DNA of 64,000 bases from JAICLK01 sp963810525 (GTDB lineage: Bacteria; Patescibacteriota; Saccharimonadia; Saccharimonadales; UBA4665): NCBI GenBank assembly GCA_963810525.1, contig CAWENB010000003.1:930001-994000 (forward strand), read 5' to 3'. Positions within the stretch are counted from its first letter, which is position 1; each line of letters opens with the position of its first letter. Shown in pieces: positions 1-7,393 of the stretch. The notes under the pieces were generated by a model, which saw nothing but the letters and a program-made list of their open reading frames with translations, had not been told where the DNA came from and did no database searches. The translations under genes were made by a program, and so were the position numbers.

Positions 1-107
1 ATAAAACGGTAATGAAGTATATGATGCCGGATAGCGAAAGTTCGTCCGCAGGTATGTCGTCACAGCCCGGACCAAATTCGTCAATGCCAGGGATGTCCAT
101 GCCATGA
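1..107 (+). CDS. cyoA: Cytochrome o ubiquinol oxidase subunit II, C-terminal end (partial)
   Basis: Only the last 34 codons are in the window; the frame runs in from the left edge and stops with TGA at 105-107. The tail is Met/Ser/Pro-rich (ends SSMPGMSMP) and carries no diagnostic motif. The assignment rests on position: it directly precedes oxidase subunit I with a 4-base ATGA overlap, which is where subunit II sits in cyo operons. Subunit II would be the membrane-anchored subunit facing the outside of the membrane, where quinol is oxidised in bo3 enzymes. A different upstream protein cannot be excluded from this fragment alone. Confidence 0.7.
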   Translation, partial: KTVMKYMMPDSESSSAGMSSQPGPNSSMPGMSMP

Positions 108-2092
108 TGTATTTTGCCGGATTACTCGGACGATTAACTATCCACGCCTTTCCGACCGAACCGATTACGGCCGGTGCGGCGGTTTCGATTGTTGTCGGCA
201 CGATTATTGGACTCGGATTGATTACCTACTTTAAGAAGTGGCCGTGGCTGTGGCGCGAATGGCTGACGACAACAAATCACAAAAAAATCGGCGTCATGTA
301 TTTGATCGTGGCAACGCTTATGTTGCTTCGCGGCGGGTCCGACGCGCTCATGATGCGGGCGCAACAGGCGACGTCGGTGGGCGCTTCAAACGGTGTTTTG
401 TCGGCGAGCACGTTCCAGCAGGTCTTCTCGGCGCACGGCACGATTATGATTTTCTTCGTTGGCATGGGCTTTATGTTCGCGCTAGTCAACTTGGTGCTGC
501 CGCTGCAGATCGGTTCACGCGATGTTGCCTTCCCCTTTATGAATGCCACCAGTTTCTGGCTGTTCGCAGCCGGCATGCTGCTCGTCAATTTGTCACTGGT
601 TATTGGCGATTTCTCGGCTGCCGGCTGGCTGGCCTACCCGCCGCTTTCGGAGCTCAAATACAGTCCGAGTGTCGGCGTCGATTATTGGATTTGGAGTTTA
701 CAGATTGCCGGTATCGGTTCGCTCATGAGCGGGATTAACTTTATTACAACGATTTTGCGTATGCGCGCGCCGGGCATGACACTCATGAAAATGCCGGTCT
801 TCGCCTGGAGTGTGTTGGCCACGATGTCGATGGTGGCGTTCGCCTTCCCGATCTTGACTGTGACACTGACGTTGCTCTACCTTGATCGCGCACTCGGCAT
901 GCACTTCTTTACGGCTTACGGCGGCGGCAACCCTATGATGTACGTCAACTTAATCTGGGCTTGGGGTCATCCGGAGGTATACATATTGGTATTGCCGGCA
1001 TTTGGAGTGTTTTCCGAGATCGTGCCGACATTTTCCCGAAAAGCGCTGTTTGGTTATCGCAGCATGGTCTGGGCGATATGGGCGATCGCGATATTATCGT
1101 TCACGGTATGGCTGCACCACTTCTTTACGATGGGTGCCGGTGCGGACGTGAATGCGGTATTTGGTATTGCCACCATGCTCATTGCCATACCGACGGGTGT
1201 CAAGATTTTTAACTGGTTGTTCACGATGTATCGCGGTCGCATCCGCTTTGCCTCGCCGATGTATTGGTTCATGGGTTTCGTGTTCCTGTTTACTATGGGC
1301 GGTGTGGCCGGGGTGATGATGGCGGTGCCGGCGATCGATTTCCAAGTGCATAACAGTTTGTTCTTAGTAGCGCATTTCCACACGATGATTGTCAGCGGGG
1401 TATTATTCGGGTACTTTGCCGGGCTGACCTACTGGTTCCCGAAAGTTTTCGGGTTCCGTTTGAACGAACGACTCGGTAAGTACGCCGCTCTTTGCTGGAT
1501 TTTCGGATTTATTCTAGCGTTCGGACCGTTATATATACTGGGATTAATGGGCGCGACAAGGCGGCTCGACCACTATAGCGCTTCGACCGGCTGGCATCCG
1601 CTATTTATCGTGGCGGCGGTCGGCGCGGGCATTATTGCTATAGGAGTAGGCCTGCAGCTTTTGCAGTTGCTTGTCAGTATCTTGACGCGGAAATGGAACC
1701 GCGATCTGACGGGTGACCCGTGGAACGGTCGCACGCTGGAGTGGTCGACCGCTTCCCCGCCGCCGTTCTATAACTTTGCAGCCATTCCGGCGATTACAGA
1801 GCGCGACGAGTTTTGGGCGGCCAAGCAAAAGAAGCGCAGCTCGAAGCGGTTAGAATACCGCCCATTTTACGAACCGAAAAATACCGGAGCGGCTATCATT
1901 ATCGGTGGTATGGCGCTCGCGTTCGGTTTTGCGGCGGTTTGGCACATCTGGTGGCTGGTGACTATCGGTTTGTTTGGCGTTATCACGACGTTGATTGTTC
2001 GATTGAGTAATGACGATATCGAGCGTATTGTGACGGTTCGCGACATCCAGGAAGTCGAGGCAGATATCGCTGCCCGGAGGCAAATCGCGTGA
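104..2092 (+). CDS. cyoB: Cytochrome o ubiquinol oxidase subunit I
   Basis: A 662-residue heme-copper oxidase subunit I. It reduces O2 to water at the heme-CuB centre and pumps protons across the cytoplasmic membrane. Visible ligands: His111 in FSAHGTIMI (low-spin heme), the HPEVY motif with His289 and Tyr293 (CuB ligand and cross-linked Tyr), His338-His339 in LHHFFTMG (CuB), and His424 and His426 in AHFHTMIV (high-spin and low-spin heme). The length and many hydrophobic stretches match CyoB-type subunits of about 660 residues, and the C-terminal part continues past the 12-helix core. Its start overlaps the previous stop by ATGA and its stop overlaps the next start by GTGA, so it is translationally coupled in a cyoABCDE operon. 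A quinol rather than cytochrome c donor is inferred from the operon type. Confidence 0.95.
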   Translation: MMYFAGLLGRLTIHAFPTEPITAGAAVSIVVGTIIGLGLITYFKKWPWLWREWLTTTNHKKIGVMYLIVATLMLLRGGSDALMMRAQQATSVGASNGVLSASTFQQVFSAHGTIMIFFVGMGFMFALVNLVLPLQIGSRDVAFPFMNATSFWLFAAGMLLVNLSLVIGDFSAAGWLAYPPLSELKYSPSVGVDYWIWSLQIAGIGSLMSGINFITTILRMRAPGMTLMKMPVFAWSVLATMSMVAFAFPILTVTLTLLYLDRALGMHFFTAYGGGNPMMYVNLIWAWGHPEVYILVLPAFGVFSEIVPTFSRKALFGYRSMVWAIWAIAILSFTVWLHHFFTMGAGADVNAVFGIATMLIAIPTGVKIFNWLFTMYRGRIRFASPMYWFMGFVFLFTMGGVAGVMMAVPAIDFQVHNSLFLVAHFHTMIVSGVLFGYFAGLTYWFPKVFGFRLNERLGKYAALCWIFGFILAFGPLYILGLMGATRRLDHYSASTGWHPLFIVAAVGAGIIAIGVGLQLLQLLVSILTRKWNRDLTGDPWNGRTLEWSTASPPPFYNFAAIPAITERDEFWAAKQKKRSSKRLEYRPFYEPKNTGAAIIIGGMALAFGFAAVWHIWWLVTIGLFGVITTLIVRLSNDDIERIVTVRDIQEVEADIAARRQIA

Positions 2093-2703
2093 GTGAAGCA
2101 GTATCCTCGGCCGATCGTCTGATGCTGCGTGAGGAACAGCGCCATGCAGACACTAAAACTATTCTCGGCTTCTGGTTATATATTATGACCGATTGCGTGC
2201 TGTTCGCGAGCCTGTTTGCGACGTATGCGGTGCTTCATAACAGTACATTCGGTGGCCCGTCTGGCCGCGAATTGTTCAGCGCTCCATACGTTTTGGCGGA
2301 GACGCTAGCGCTGCTTACGAGCAGCTTTACGTGTGGCCTGGGATTGCTGGCGGCGCGGCAAAAATCAAAGTCGTTTACGTTGTTATGGTTTGGAGTCACC
2401 TTCCTGCTCGGCCTCACCTTTTTGCTGCTGGAGCTTAGTGAATTCAGGCACCTGATGCATGATGGCGACAGTTGGCGGCGGAGCGGTTTTTTGTCGGCCT
2501 TCTTTACTCTCGTCGGTACACATGGATTACATATAACCAGCGGCTTGATCTGGATTAGCGTGCTTCTTTTCCGGACGTTACGGTGCGGACTGACGAGACA
2601 AAATATTCGGCAGCTGACGTTGCTCAGTATGTTCTGGCACTTTCTGGATATAGTTTGGATCTTCATCTTTACCATTGTTTACATGATGGGAATTTCGGTA
2701 TGA
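2089..2703 (+). CDS. cyoC: Cytochrome o ubiquinol oxidase subunit III
   Basis: A 204-residue membrane protein of the subunit III family, which stabilises the oxidase core and has no redox centre. The N-terminal TILGFWLYIMTDCVLFASLF block and the later GTHGLHITSGLIW block are the typical helix signatures, and the C-terminal WHFLDIVWIFIF is characteristic. The start is GTG at 2089, overlapping the cyoB TGA; a CGGAGG ribosome site lies at about 2075-2080. The stop at 2701-2703 overlaps the cyoD ATG (ATGA). About five hydrophobic segments are visible, as expected for a CyoC of about 200 residues. Confidence 0.93.
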   Translation: MSEAVSSADRLMLREEQRHADTKTILGFWLYIMTDCVLFASLFATYAVLHNSTFGGPSGRELFSAPYVLAETLALLTSSFTCGLGLLAARQKSKSFTLLWFGVTFLLGLTFLLLELSEFRHLMHDGDSWRRSGFLSAFFTLVGTHGLHITSGLIWISVLLFRTLRCGLTRQNIRQLTLLSMFWHFLDIVWIFIFTIVYMMGISV

Positions 2704-3089
2704 GCGGACGCCTGGCGAAGCCGGTGGTGGCTGAACACGAAACTGACCGTGAACACGGCACATATGCTTCGTACATTTCCGGATTTATTTTATCGTTATT
2801 TTTAACGATGGCGGCATATTTAACGGCCGTGCAGCACTTGCTCTCAGGTAATACGCTGATCGCTGTTATCATTGGGCTGGCGCTCATCCAGTTCTTTGTT
2901 CAGCTGTTCTTTTTCTTGCATTTGGGGCGCGAGACCAAACCGCGTTGGAAATTACTAGTGCTCGGGTTTATGGTATTGATCGTGTTGATTTTGGTGCTCG
3001 GAAGTCTTTGGATTATGGCTAATTTGAATTATAGGATGACGCCGAATCAGATGGAGCAGTACATGTTGAACCAAAATGGCGGTATATAG
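2700..3089 (+). CDS. cyoD: Cytochrome o ubiquinol oxidase subunit IV
   Basis: A 129-residue protein starting at the ATG that overlaps the cyoC stop. It has a short charged N-terminus (residues 1-22) with HETDREHGTYASYISGF, followed by three hydrophobic helices; the second contains the FVQLFFFLHL signature shared by CyoD-like subunit IV proteins. The subunit assists assembly of the CuB site in bo3 oxidases (family knowledge). An upstream in-frame ATG at 2583 lies inside cyoC and is unlikely to be used. Downstream an AGGAGGG motif at 3088-3094 could serve a further start. Confidence 0.92.
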   Translation: MSGRLAKPVVAEHETDREHGTYASYISGFILSLFLTMAAYLTAVQHLLSGNTLIAVIIGLALIQFFVQLFFFLHLGRETKPRWKLLVLGFMVLIVLILVLGSLWIMANLNYRMTPNQMEQYMLNQNGGI

Positions 3090-3102
3090 GAGGGCTTTTT
3101 AC

Positions 3103-3225
3103 ATGGCACAAATTGGCCGCAAATCTGCATCCCAGTTCTCGGAGGCACTTGAATGCGCTCCGCTTCGGTTTGCGCCCTGTAAACAAACTGCACGCATGTG
3201 CACAATCCCTTTCAGCCTATGTTAA
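3103..3225 (+). other. Short open frame between cyoD and cyoE, doubtful gene
   Basis: A 40-codon frame starts with ATG at 3103, 8 nt after a strong AGGAGGG ribosome site at 3088-3094, and ends inside the cyoE start region at 3225. The predicted peptide is basic, has four Cys and no hydrophobic helix, and I recognise no family. It could be a leader that couples translation to cyoE, a spurious frame, or the remnant of a longer upstream region of cyoE. Confidence 0.25.
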
Positions 3226-4073
3226 AGCGGTATGCTGAATTAATGAAGCCGGAGCGGACGCTGGCTAATGTCATTACGGCGCTGGCAGGGTATTTATTTG
3301 CATCGCGCTGGCATACACGATGGGAGTCGCTGACGGCACTGCTTGTTGGCTCGGGCTTGATTATCGCTTCGGCATGCGTATTGAACAATATTATTGATCG
3401 TGACTTGGACCGGCAAATGACTCGAACAAAAAAACGAGTACTCGTAACCGGTGCGTTGCCTGCGCGTACCGCCGTAATTTATGCGATAGCACTTGGCGTC
3501 GTCGGCTTCTGGGCTCTTGCGCAAACAAACTGGCTTACATTGGCAATCGGGGCCGCGGCATATGTCAGTTACGTTGTGATATATGATTTGGCGAAACGTC
3601 GCAGCGTTTACGGCACTGTTGTTGGCGCGGTGCCTGGCGCGGCATCATTGGTTGCCGGTTATACGTCGGTGACAGACCGACTCGATACGGCGGCGTTGTT
3701 GCTATTTTTAATCATGGCCGCCTGGCAGATGGCCCACTTTTATGCGATCGCTATTTATCGGCTAAAAGATTATAGACAAGCCGGTGTTCCCGTATGGCCG
3801 GTGCGGCACGGTATAAAAAGTACCAAGCAGCAGATATTTCTTTTCGTCGCGGCTTTCTTGGCTGCCAACGCGCTGCTCGCCATCTACGGTTATGTACGCT
3901 ACAGCTTTCTGGCGCTTATGATGGTGCTAGGTGGTTATTGGTACTGGCGTGCATTGCAAGGCATGACGCGGAAGATCGATGATGAAGCGTGGGCGCGCAG
4001 CATGTTTGGCTTGTCGCTCATAGTTCTGCTGGCTTTTTCGACTCTCTTGACAGTTGGGCCGATTTTGCGCTGA
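3198..4073 (+). CDS. cyoE: Protoheme IX farnesyltransferase (heme O synthase)
   Basis: A UbiA-superfamily prenyltransferase of 291 residues (284 if the ATG at 3219 is used). It adds a farnesyl group to heme B to give the heme O needed by the oxidase encoded just upstream. The first Asp-rich motif NNIIDRDLDRQMTRTKKR is present at about residues 63-80, and the second conserved region YDLAKRRSVYGTVVGAVPGA follows; seven to nine hydrophobic segments alternate with these loops. The GTG at 3198 lacks a good ribosome site, so ATG 3219 (MLKRYAELMKPERT) is an equally good start. Position as last oxidase gene matches cyo operons. Confidence 0.92.
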   Translation: MHNPFQPMLKRYAELMKPERTLANVITALAGYLFASRWHTRWESLTALLVGSGLIIASACVLNNIIDRDLDRQMTRTKKRVLVTGALPARTAVIYAIALGVVGFWALAQTNWLTLAIGAAAYVSYVVIYDLAKRRSVYGTVVGAVPGAASLVAGYTSVTDRLDTAALLLFLIMAAWQMAHFYAIAIYRLKDYRQAGVPVWPVRHGIKSTKQQIFLFVAAFLAANALLAIYGYVRYSFLALMMVLGGYWYWRALQGMTRKIDDEAWARSMFGLSLIVLLAFSTLLTVGPILR

Positions 4074-4086
4074 CGGCCCTAAGGTA

Positions 4087-4092
4087 TATAAT
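4087..4092 (+). promoter_or_regulatory. -10-like TATAAT in front of small membrane protein gene
   Basis: A consensus TATAAT lies 7 nt before the ATG at 4100, in the short gap after cyoE. No good -35 is seen at 17 bp. If used, transcription would begin at or next to the start codon, giving a leaderless mRNA. It could equally be a chance AT-rich match within the operon. Confidence 0.35.
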
Positions 4093-4099
4093 TATGTTT

Positions 4100-4363
4100 A
4101 TGCTTTTAGCTTTTCATATCTCTGTTGCGATCGGCGGACTGGTCGCGAGTACACTTGCCTTTTTGATGCCCTCGAAAGCAATCATCAATTCAACATATGG
4201 TCTAATATTTCTTACGCTTATTAGTGGAACGTCTTTGGTTGTCAGCACGCACGTCTCGATTTTGCACGCCTGCGCGAGCGGCCTGGTATATGTAAGCCTG
4301 ACTTCAGCTGGTGCTCTTGCCGGGCAGCGGAAAATGGCAGCCGAATCGGCGCGGAATAAATAA
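4100..4363 (+). CDS. Small hydrophobic membrane protein, function unknown
   Basis: A predicted protein of 87 residues (89 from the in-frame ATG at 4094) with three hydrophobic stretches and a short charged C-terminus rich in Lys/Arg. It begins 26 nt after cyoE and is followed by a convergent ABC transporter gene with only one base between them. I recognise no family. Location suggests it belongs to the oxidase operon, perhaps as a small accessory subunit, but it may also have its own promoter (TATAAT at 4087-4092). The start at 4100 is preferred because it lies at the usual distance from that hexamer. Confidence 0.6.
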   Translation: MLLAFHISVAIGGLVASTLAFLMPSKAIINSTYGLIFLTLISGTSLVVSTHVSILHACASGLVYVSLTSAGALAGQRKMAAESARNK

Positions 4364-4364
4364 T

Positions 4365-5033
4365 TTATCCAACCAGCTTGCCATCTGACAAGCGGAATGC
4401 TTCGTCGGTTTTGCCGGCGATTGTCAAATCGTGTGTTACTACAATGATGGTCGTGTTCTTGGTCTTAGCCAGGTTGTGCAGTAAGGTGAAAATCATTTTT
4501 CCGGTCTCGGAATCCAAATTACCGGTCGGTTCGTCGGCCAATATTAGACTCGGTCGGTTGGCAAGCGCCCGGGCGATAGCGACCCGCTGTTGCTCACCGC
4601 CGCTGAGCCGGCCTGGCTTGCGGCTTTGCTTGTCGTCTTCGATGCCAACTTGATTAAGTAGTTCAACCGCGCGTGTTTTTCGAGTATGCGCCGACACCCC
4701 CTCGAAGCTGAGCGGTAACATAACGTTTTCGAGTGCTGTCAGGTTCGGAATCAGATTATATCCCTGAAATACAAAACCGATTTTCTTTCGTCGGTAATCA
4801 ACCAACGCATGGTCACCCAACCTCGTAATGTCACGCCCGTCGATTACGATATGCCCTTCCGACGGTTTTTCGAGTGTGCCGAGAATGCTGAGCAGCGTTG
4901 TCTTGCCGCTGCCGCTTTTGCCGATGATAGAAACGAACTTTCCTTCCGGGACTTCAAAACTTACATTATCTACGGCAGTGACGGTGCCGCTACCGGAATG
5001 GAATGATCGGGATACGTTTTTTACTTGCAACAT
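4365..5033 (-). CDS. ABC transporter ATP-binding protein, MacB/LolD type
   Basis: A 222-residue ABC ATPase with all motifs: Walker A GKSGSGKTT (Lys44), Q-loop at about 90, signature LSGGEQQRVAIARAL, Walker B LILADEPTG and the H-loop TIIVVTHD. This is the length and style of LolD/MacB-type ATPases that work with an FtsX-like permease in lipoprotein or peptide export and cell-envelope maintenance. The partner permease gene ends 9 nt upstream, and its TAG stop is part of the ribosome site TAGGAGTACGCC before the ATG. Substrate cannot be deduced. Confidence 0.93.
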   Translation of the reverse strand: MLQVKNVSRSFHSGSGTVTAVDNVSFEVPEGKFVSIIGKSGSGKTTLLSILGTLEKPSEGHIVIDGRDITRLGDHALVDYRRKKIGFVFQGYNLIPNLTALENVMLPLSFEGVSAHTRKTRAVELLNQVGIEDDKQSRKPGRLSGGEQQRVAIARALANRPSLILADEPTGNLDSETGKMIFTLLHNLAKTKNTTIIVVTHDLTIAGKTDEAFRLSDGKLVG

Positions 5034-5042
5034 GGCGTACTC

Positions 5043-6515
5043 CTACTCTGTCCTCATTACTTCTGATGGTCGTACCCTCGCAATCAGCCATCCGGCCAGT
5101 GAACTGCCGATGACCGCGATAAGTACAGCCGCGCCCAGTCCGTACGCCAGAATGCTCCAGCCGACATTGGCGTGTACATTGCGAATACTGTTTGTGAGGC
5201 TATTCGAGTTGCGGGCTAAGAAGCTGCGTCCGGTCGTCGACCTGGCGCTGAACGACGAACCGCCACCGGGCGGGCCGGCCATTTGCGAAGATCCGCTACT
5301 GCTGAAGCTCGACGCACTGACGCTGTTGGAGCTGGTCGATGCATTCACGAGCGTATTGGTGACTGGGTTGCTACCGATGACACCGATTATCACCCCGATT
5401 ATCGCGCCGACAATAGTGAGCGTTACGGCTTCGCTCATGAACTGGAGGATGACACGGAGATCGCTTGCGCCGATGGCTTTTAAGATGCCGATTTCCCGGC
5501 GGCGCTCCCGCACGATCATAATCATAGTTAGCAGAATGATGATACTGCCGGCGATAATGGCGCCGATCAGACTGTACATTGCTATGTTACGTACGCTGTT
5601 GAGCGGCTGGATAGTTTGATTGACCTCGTCTTGTGCATTGGTGACGTCGGCGCTGCTGCCAAGGATATTTTTAATGCTGGTAGTTGCTGAACTGAGGTTA
5701 TCGGCCGAGTCAACGGTCGCGATAGCGCTTGTCACGTCACCGCTCTGGCCGCTCAGACGCTGCTCGGTAGGCAACGATACCACCACGGCATCGGCTCCGG
5801 CCTGGGTGCTGCTTTTGAAAATGCCGGCAACAGTTAGTGTTTTATCGTAGGCTGTGAAGGTCGAGCCGACTTTCAAACTATTCTTGCTGGCCATGCTTTC
5901 GCTTACCATTGCGACATTAGTGTCGCTACTGCCATCGATAGCTTTACCGCTGACGACTGTGATGGTGCTTCCCGAAGCGGCTCCGGCGAGATTGCTGAGA
6001 TTGGTCGGGTCGTTCGTGCCGATAACCGTGATTGGCGGGCTGAAACTTGTTGGTAAGTCAGTTGAGCTGCCGCCGCTAATGAAAAATCGGCGTGGACCAC
6101 CTCCATTACTGCTAAGGTTGATAGTTGTCGGGGACTTGAGGCTGGTCTGATTATTGCTTGAACTTTTCGAACTTGAGCGGCCAAAACCGAATGCCGGTTG
6201 ACTGGAGCCGATGGTGGTTAACCGGTCACTCAGTGTTTCCGTCACGTTCGTGACATGAGGCAATGAGCTGACTTTTTGCAGTTGCGATGTCGTCAGTGCG
6301 TTGTTGGCCTGCGAAAAGGCGCTGAAACCGGCTGGCGATATCGTGATGGTGTTGCCGATCGAGCTCTTAGCCTGTGCGATTTTCTGGCTGACCGCCTGAT
6401 GTGCAATGAGCATGACCAGACATAGCCCTATACTCAAGCCCAGAATTAAAATGATAGAAATGCTGCGAGTGGCGTTGCGAAACGCATTGCGTACGCCAAG
6501 GGTAAAGGTGTTCAT
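5043..6515 (-). CDS. ABC transporter permease, MacB-like FtsX family
   Basis: A 490-residue permease. A first transmembrane helix (about residues 16-38) is followed by a long extracytoplasmic MacB-PCD-like domain, unusually rich in Ser, Thr, Gly and Asn, and then three helices in the C-terminal FtsX domain, including the RERRREIGILKAIGAS loop that couples to the ATPase. It is the first gene of a two-gene operon with the ATPase and reads away from the oxygenase-like gene at 6619. The periplasmic domain of the real MacB pair is expected to work with TolC, but this organism type lacks an outer membrane, so a stand-alone mechanotransmission exporter is more likely. Confidence 0.9.
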   Translation of the reverse strand: MNTFTLGVRNAFRNATRSISIILILGLSIGLCLVMLIAHQAVSQKIAQAKSSIGNTITISPAGFSAFSQANNALTTSQLQKVSSLPHVTNVTETLSDRLTTIGSSQPAFGFGRSSSKSSSNNQTSLKSPTTINLSSNGGGPRRFFISGGSSTDLPTSFSPPITVIGTNDPTNLSNLAGAASGSTITVVSGKAIDGSSDTNVAMVSESMASKNSLKVGSTFTAYDKTLTVAGIFKSSTQAGADAVVVSLPTEQRLSGQSGDVTSAIATVDSADNLSSATTSIKNILGSSADVTNAQDEVNQTIQPLNSVRNIAMYSLIGAIIAGSIIILLTMIMIVRERRREIGILKAIGASDLRVILQFMSEAVTLTIVGAIIGVIIGVIGSNPVTNTLVNASTSSNSVSASSFSSSGSSQMAGPPGGGSSFSARSTTGRSFLARNSNSLTNSIRNVHANVGWSILAYGLGAAVLIAVIGSSLAGWLIARVRPSEVMRTE

Positions 6516-6618
6516 GCGATTGCACTATAGATCTATTTGCTTAACCGGAGCTTAAGAAATAGCGTGACCGGCGATTCCAGCAAATTTATCTGTGAAACCT
6601 GAAACTAAAACCAAGTAA

Positions 6619-7266
6619 TTATGCAGCCCGGCTCAAATTACTCAAACGCTGTCGCAGGCCGTGACGCGGGGTCGTTACATCAAACTTCATAAACATGCGC
6701 CGTATGGGTACTTTCTCGCGATTAGTCGGTGATCGGTGTAAGTTTTCACTTGTTAGCACGGCTACTTCACCAACTTTGGGCTGGCAGAAAGCAATGGAGC
6801 ATTCCAGGAATCGCGGCTCAGGCCCGAACTCGATGCCAAAAGCCAGATCGCTTAAATATTTAATGCTCGATTTTTTGTCCGTGACGATCCGTCCAGTAGC
6901 AAATTCCGTAGTCGCACCGAGCGATACGAGTAACGCATGATCATCTCCATAAAAGGTGTCAGCATGAGTCAGACCGGGCATTCCGCCGTCCTTGCCTGGA
7001 GCTAGCATGCCCTTGAACAGGGTAAAACCGATAGATTGGATGGTCACGGCTCGGCGCGTCTCCATACTCACTACTTCGCCGAGTACTTTATTCAAAACCG
7101 GCCCGGCTTCATTCCAACCCTGCCCAAAGCCTTGCAACCCAACTATGCTATCTGCTGCAAAAATCTTATCCGGGGTTGCACTCCATAGCTCTTCCAATAA
7201 TGCCGGATCAAGAGTGCCGGCAATCTCCGGAGGGGGTAAATCCCAACGACGAACCCTACTAAGCAT
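6619..7266 (-). CDS. Putative Fe(II)/2-oxoglutarate oxygenase-like protein
   Basis: A 215-residue soluble protein. I do not recognise a named family, but it shows the layout of the Fe(II)/2OG dioxygenase fold: His101-x-Asp103 in GLTHADTFYG, a distal His177 in NLHRSPTNRE, followed by Arg189/Arg190 in IRRMFMKF, and beta-strand-like segments between. In such enzymes the HxD...H triad binds iron and the Arg holds 2-oxoglutarate. Substrate is unknown. The gene stands alone between the ABC permease and a convergent-free gap. The start codon lies 6 nt behind a -10 element (7273-7278), suggesting a leaderless mRNA. Fold assignment is inference from spacing of a few residues. Confidence 0.5.
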   Translation of the reverse strand: MLSRVRRWDLPPPEIAGTLDPALLEELWSATPDKIFAADSIVGLQGFGQGWNEAGPVLNKVLGEVVSMETRRAVTIQSIGFTLFKGMLAPGKDGGMPGLTHADTFYGDDHALLVSLGATTEFATGRIVTDKKSSIKYLSDLAFGIEFGPEPRFLECSIAFCQPKVGEVAVLTSENLHRSPTNREKVPIRRMFMKFDVTTPRHGLRQRLSNLSRAA

Positions 7267-7272
7267 GTGGTT

Positions 7273-7302
7273 ATAATATCATAAAAATATGCAAAAGTCC
7301 AA
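7273..7302 (-). promoter_or_regulatory. Promoter of the oxygenase-like gene, leaderless layout
   Basis: On the minus strand TTGGAC (7297-7302) and TATTAT (7273-7278) are separated by 18 bp, with a TGA upstream of the -10 giving an extended -10. Only 6 nt separate the -10 from the ATG at 7266, so the transcript would start at or next to the start codon. No ribosome site is present, which fits. Confidence 0.55.
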
Positions 7303-7393
7303 TATCCCCGTATAGTTAAATTGTCTTTTGAGACAGACCTTCATCCAGACGGCTACCTGTTTACTCCATGGTGCGGAATAGTCGCTTTTCTTA

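Noticed and set aside
4047..4092. TTGACA at 4047-4052 as -35 for the TATAAT at 4087
   Set aside because: The spacer is 34 bp, twice the usable length.
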